Part shown: positions 10,470 through 64,000 of the stretch, piece by piece
How positions within the stretch are numbered: the stretch's first letter is position 1
Layout: every line of letters starts with the position of its first letter
From: Lepus europaeus
Taxonomy: Eukaryota; Chordata; Mammalia; Lagomorpha; Leporidae
Reading direction: 5' to 3'
Length of the DNA: 64,000 bases
NCBI RefSeq assembly: GCF_033115175.1
Contig: NC_084835.1
Coordinates: 94,981,948 to 95,045,947 of the forward strand
Position numbers and translations under genes: made by a program
Notes under the pieces: model-generated
What the model was told of the DNA's origin: nothing
What the model saw: the letters and a program-made list of their open reading frames with translations, nothing else
Databases searched by the model: none

Positions 10470-10817
10470 TTTTTAAAAAAAGATATATATTTACTTGAAA
10501 GTCAGAGTTACGCAGAGAGAGAAGGAGAGGCAGAGAGAGAGAGACAGGGAGAGAGAGGTCTTCCATGCGTTGGTTCACTCCACTATTGGCCACAATGGCT
10601 AGAGCTGTGCCAATCCGAAGCCAGGAGCCAGGAGTTTCTTCCGGGTCTCCCACGCAGGTGCAGGGGCCCAAGCACTTGGGCCATCTTCTACTGCTTTCCC
10701 AGGCCACAGCAGAGAGCTGGATTGGAAGAGGAGCAGCCAGGACTTGACCAGGCGCCCATATGGGATGCCAGCACTGAAGGCAGTGGCTTTACCCGCTGCG
10801 CCACAGCGCCGGCCCCT
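10470..10817 (-). repeat. C-repeat SINE, full length
   Basis: Perfect 15-bp target duplication AGGCAGTCAGCACTT (10455-10469, 10818-10832). Tail AAAGATATATATTTACTTGAAAG, head GCCACAGCGCCGGCCCC. Confidence 0.94.
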
Positions 10818-10884
10818 AGGCAGTCAGCACTTCTGAGGCATTTTTGGGCACCAGATGCCGTGCTAAGCTGGTTACCCCAGTTGG

Positions 10885-11030
10885 TCCCTCTACCCTCTGT
10901 ACAGCCCTGGGGCATGGGGATCACCTCCCTCTCAGGAGCTCCATGACTTGCCCAAGGCCACACAGCTGGCAAGTGAGGCTGAAATTTGAACCCAGATTCC
11001 AGAACCCATACCTCTTCATGCTCCCCTTGG
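10885..11030 (-). repeat. MIR
   Basis: GACTTGCCCAAGGCCACACA, GCTGGCAAGTGAGGCTGAAA and TTTGAACCCAGATTCCAGA are the antisense MIR core. Confidence 0.7.
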
Positions 11031-11224
11031 GCCCAGGCCTCTGCGTCATAGTCCAGGGCCCTGGGCATCACTCCTGGGTGCTCAGAGGAAGTGGAAGTGG
11101 AAGAATCCCCTTCCATACCTCTCCTCTTCAGGTTAGCCGTCTAAGACACAGCGCCCCCTAGCTGCTGCTCTGCCCTCCCCTAAACACAGCGGCCAGCACA
11201 CCAGAAGCCCTGTTTCTCCCAGCC

Positions 11225-12240
11225 CCATTCGTCCCGGTGCACGGTTTTGCCGCTCCCTCGGTCCCACGTCTCACATCCAGTTCACCAGCAAACCCCGTGG
11301 TTCTGCCTTCAAAACCTCACAACTTGGAGCCGCTTTCACTGCACCACCCTGTGCGAGCCACTTGGACTATGGCAACGGCCTCACAGCAGGCTTCCCCAGC
11401 TGCACCCTGCATTCTGGTCTTGAGGTAGTAGCTCCAGAGACCTGCTTACAACGTGTGTCAGATGACTCGCAGGCCCCAGCGGTGCACCGTCTTCTCTGGG
11501 TGCAGCCACAGGTCTCCAAGCAGGCAGGAGGTCCCGTGGGACTTCTCGCCACTCTGACCTTATCCCTGCCGGCTCCTGCCCGGTGCTGCTTCCTCTGTGC
11601 TGTTCAGCCAGCATTTCATCTGCCCCCTCACTGTCCCCTCAGCCTGCAGTGTCCACATGGCCTTAGCTGCTCGCCTTTAGGGACAGACTGACTGCAATGT
11701 CAGTTCTCCACCCAATGAAAAGGTGCAGCCACCCCCAGTCTCTCTTCCCTAGTGTGTTTTCTTCATTGCATTTCCCTCTGACATATCAGGAAGCTTGCCA
11801 ATTTGTTTGCCTCCGTTTAGCCCAGTTAGAATGTAAGCTCCGGGGCTGGTGTCATCGCTGTGATGCCGGCATCCCATATGGGCGCCGGTTCACGTCCCAG
11901 CTGCTCCACTTCTGATTCAGCTCCTTGCTCATGTGCCTAGGAGAGCAGCAAATGATGACCCAAGTGCTTGGGCCCCTGCACCCACATGGGAGACCTGGAT
12001 GAAGCTCCTGGCTCCTGGCTTCAGCCTGGCTCAGCTCTGGCTGTTGCAGCCCTCTGGGGTGAACCAGTAGATAGAAGCCCATCCCCTACCCTGTAACTCT
12101 TTCAAATAAATAAGATTGTAAGTTCAATGAGGCCAGGAATTTTTTGCTTCCCGTGGTATCCTCCTCATCTTCCAAGCATTGTGTAGCATGCAACAGATGA
12201 TTAATAAATATTCACTGAATGAATGAATGAATGAATGAAG
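11225..12240 (+). repeat. L2 LINE 3' portion, interrupted by a SINE
   Basis: CACTTGGACTATGGCAACGG, CAGCAGGCTTCCCCAGCTGC and, after the SINE, TCAATGAGGCCAGGAATTTT, AATAAATATTCACTGAATG and (AATG)n are L2 phrases in order. Confidence 0.65.
11841..12114 (+). repeat. C-repeat SINE nested in L2
   Basis: Flanked by ATGTAAGCTC / ATTGTAAGTTC (11831-11840, about 12115-12125). Head truncated by about 20 bases; core and AAATAAATAAG tail present. Confidence 0.88.
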
Positions 12241-12914
12241 TGACCTCTAGTGAATGGCTCTGGGCTGGCCGAGGACTCTTGAGGTTCCTTTCTGGTGCCA
12301 TAATATATAGAACTGCAAAGAGGACAAATGGGGTCCCCCGAGCAAGCTGCCCTTCCGTCCATCCCAGAGGTGGGCCCAGGGCACCAGTACAGAGTACCCG
12401 TGCCCCAGGGACAGTCTGGGATCTGGGCTCACCGACTTGGGAATTCCATTACAAGAAGCTGGGCAGCTAGAAGCTGAGGCATGGGGCCTCTGGAGAACTG
12501 ACCGGGATCGGCTCAGGGGTGGGGGACGGTCTCTCGGGCAATAGTTGAGGCACCAAGAAGAGCTTGCTCTGGAGTGTTCTGAGCAGAGAGCACGAGGGTG
12601 GCTTTCACTCGCAGGTGCACGTGCACACATACCATACACACACAGAGCAAGTGCTTACTCAACCTACCCCTGCTCATCCTCCCGCACGTGCACACCCTCA
12701 CACACATGTACACACCCGTACACACTCCCTGTCTGCAGGGCCCGTCGGTGACACCGCTAGGCTGGAGAAGGGCCCAGACTCTATCTCCAGGTGGCTGTTT
12801 TGACCTCTCTGTTGAGCCCTGTGCTGCAGGGAGTCCCTGTCTGCTGTTGGGACTGGGAAGGAACAGTTATTGACATCTCAATGACAGCAGAGTGTGGGCT
12901 TCATGACTCCCAGT

Positions 12915-13085
12915 GTGTGCTGGGCTTTGGATTTCCTGCAGGGCACGGAGGAGACCTCACAATAACCACCGGTCTCCCTGTCTTGCCGATGTGGACACTG
13001 AGGCCCAGAGAGACGAAATAGTGTGCCCAGAGTCTCATGCCCACCAAGAGGCAGAGCTGGGACACAAGCCTCTCTCAAGAGAGAG
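12915..13085 (-). repeat. MIR
   Basis: Antisense MIR phrases: GTGGACACTGAGGCCCAGAG, AGTGTGCCCAGAGTCTCATG and AAGAGGCAGAGCTGGGAC. Confidence 0.6.
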
Positions 13086-13241
13086 GGAAGCCTCGCTGGA
13101 ATGCAGACCTGTCCAGGTAGAGGGGACAGGTGACCCAGGGGCGCCCTCCTGGAGGAAGACTTCTGGTCTCACTCACCTTCCTGCTATCCTGCTCTCTCTG
13201 GGAAAATCACAAGTAAGGGGGCTGCCTGGCTTCTTTGTGAC

Positions 13242-13400
13242 GGTTGATCAGGGAGCGTGAGCTTGTGCGTCTACCTATGTGTGCACTCAGTATGTATGTG
13301 CTGGTTGATCAGGGAGCGCGTGCTTGTGTGTCTATGTGTGCACTCAGTATGTATGTGCGTGCATGTGTGTGTGTATCTGTGTGTGTGCACAAGCATGCCA
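13242..13400. repeat. Two-copy 61/57-bp tandem repeat plus (GT)n
   Basis: GGTTGATCAGGGAGCG(T/C)G starts at 13242 and 13303. Both copies end GTGTGCACTCAGTATGTATG; the second runs into a GTGTGTATCTGTGTGTG tract. Confidence 0.9.
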
Positions 13401-13530
13401 CTCTCCTGCTACCTCTCCATCAAGGTCAGGTACCCCTTGAGGGCAGAGGCCATGTCTTCATCTTGTTCCCGATCCCCTGTCAGTTCTTTGTCCCAGCATT
13501 GCCCACAGAGAAGCACCTAGCCCCAGCGTC
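13400..13530 (+). repeat. L2 fragment
   Basis: CCTTGAGGGCAGAGGCCATG and TCTTTGTCCCAGCATTGCCC match the L2 3'-end pattern (gagggcaggggc...). Confidence 0.5.
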
Positions 13531-13938
13531 TCCTTCTGCCCTCCCAGCCTTGGGGACACAGGTGCCCACCGTGGCACAGGCTGGGCTAACCTGCAGGGCC
13601 ACACCAATTGTCTTCTCTGCAGAGCAGAGAATCATGTATTCTTCACAGCAAAGATGCTTCCTCCTGAAGTTTTTCTTCATTTGCCACTGGATTTATTGAA
13701 ATTGGGGAAAAAACATACATATCTTACAAGCAGATGCTGAGTTCTTCATGGGGCGTGGCTGGTAATAATTAGTCCAGCTTTTTTTGGGGAGGTGCTAATT
13801 GGTTGGTGCTTGGAACACACCATCTTGATGGCCTCTCCTTCCCCACTTTTATCCCCTGGGCGATGCCCCAATTTTTCATCCACACTCTGCAGCAAGCCCC
13901 AGCCTGGCCACCACTGCTATGGTAGGAAAGCAATTTTT

Positions 13939-14265
13939 TAAAAATTTATTTTATTTTATTTTATTTGAAAGACAGAGTTACAGAGAGAGAGAGAGAGAGA
14001 GGTCTTCCTTCCGTTGGTTCACCCCCCCCCCCATTGGCTGCAACAGCCAGAACTGCACCAATCTGAAACCAGGAGCCAGGAGCTTCTTCCAGGTCTCCCA
14101 CACAGGTGCAGGGGCCCAAGCACTTGGGCCATCTTCTACTGCTTTCCCAGGCCATAGCAGAGAGCTGGATCGGAAGTGGAGCAGTAGGGACTAGAACTGG
14201 CACCCATATGGGATACCGGCTCTGCAGGCCAGGGCTTTAACCTGCTGCACCACAGCGCTGGTCCC
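13939..14265 (-). repeat. C-repeat SINE just 3' of LOXHD1
   Basis: Perfect 14-bp target duplication GGAAAGCAATTTTT (13925-13938, 14266-14279). Same sense as LOXHD1. Its A-rich tail reads as a run of AATAA(A) units containing four AATAAA. Confidence 0.95.
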
Positions 14266-14480
14266 GGAAAGCAATTTTTATAAAGCTGATTATGATTCCT
14301 GGGAGATCTCTAAGACTAGGAGGGTGGGGAGCAGAACCCCACAAAAAGCCAGCCACAAACAGTGGCCTTTGAGGGACCATGAAGTTCCCAGTGGCCCCTG
14401 CTCCTGGAGGCCTCCCAAAAGGCTGTGGAAGGTCACGGCTAGGGGGTGGTTTAGTGGGGCAAGGGGAGGCTGCCAGCCCC
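13939..14480 (-). other. LOXHD1: LOXHD1 3' UTR, probably running into a SINE
   Basis: After the stop codon the unique 3' flank runs from 14480 to 14266. It contains no AATAAA or ATTAAA in the LOXHD1 sense, only a TATAAA at 14282-14277. A SINE in the same sense follows (13939-14265). Its tail supplies four overlapping AATAAA hexamers at plus positions 13945-13965, about 520 bases past the stop. The true cleavage site cannot be told from sequence; either signal is possible. Confidence 0.5.

Positions 14481-64000
<49,520 letters not shown>

Larger units (their letters stand above)
12241..13938. other. Intergenic, no gene seen
   Basis: Holds an imperfect (CA)n stretch at 12613-12727, a MIR at 12915-13085, a two-copy tandem repeat at 13242-13359 and an L2 piece at 13400-13530. 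13690-13860 is unique. No coding evidence. Confidence 0.55.

Noticed and set aside
13250-13400. Possible CRISPR-like repeat
   Set aside because: Only two adjacent units without spacers, in mammalian DNA; a tandem duplication.

Overview
This is mammalian, almost certainly lagomorph and most likely rabbit, nuclear DNA. The coding sequence is split into short exons with GT/AG introns. The window is also littered with about 29 copies of the tRNA-derived lagomorph C-repeat SINE (tRNA-like head, CT-rich body, AAATAAATAAATCTTT tail), many with clear target-site duplications. There is no bacterial or phage content.

One protein-coding gene is supported: the 3' half of LOXHD1 (lipoxygenase homology domains 1) on the minus strand. 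Fifteen exons run from the right edge (about 64000) to the stop codon at 14481-14483. Spliced together they give an uninterrupted frame of 908 residues, numbered here from the first complete codon in the window. These cover the end of one PLAT domain and six complete PLAT domains, which I equate with PLAT 9-15 of the 15-domain protein. Every splice phase matches the next and no exon has a stop or frameshift, so the gene looks intact. The protein is a hair-cell stereocilia PLAT-repeat protein whose loss causes recessive deafness in man (DFNB77) and mouse.

Layout. 1-2200: probable 3' UTR of a plus-strand gene, most likely RNF165/ARK2C, which lies tail-to-tail with LOXHD1 in human. 2200-14265: intergenic, packed with SINEs, old MaLR, L1 and L2 relics and a solo LTR nested in a SINE. 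14266-14480: LOXHD1 3' UTR, followed by a same-sense SINE that carries four AATAAA hexamers. 14481-23167: the last four exons. 23168-39544: a 16.4 kb intron whose 24.5-36 kb part is visibly AT-rich. 39545-64000: the remaining eleven exons with introns of 0.1-4.5 kb.

I found no previously undescribed genetic system. The items most worth a second look are: the SINE-supplied polyadenylation signals behind LOXHD1, the divergent PLAT 14, the three-level nested insertion at 4.1-5.3 kb, two SINE pairs that reused the same site, a direct duplication inside intron 3, and several unique, AT-rich non-coding blocks that look constrained.

Limits: family names for old repeats come from recognition of consensus phrases, not alignment, and their edges are approximate. 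Intron and exon numbers are local to the window.
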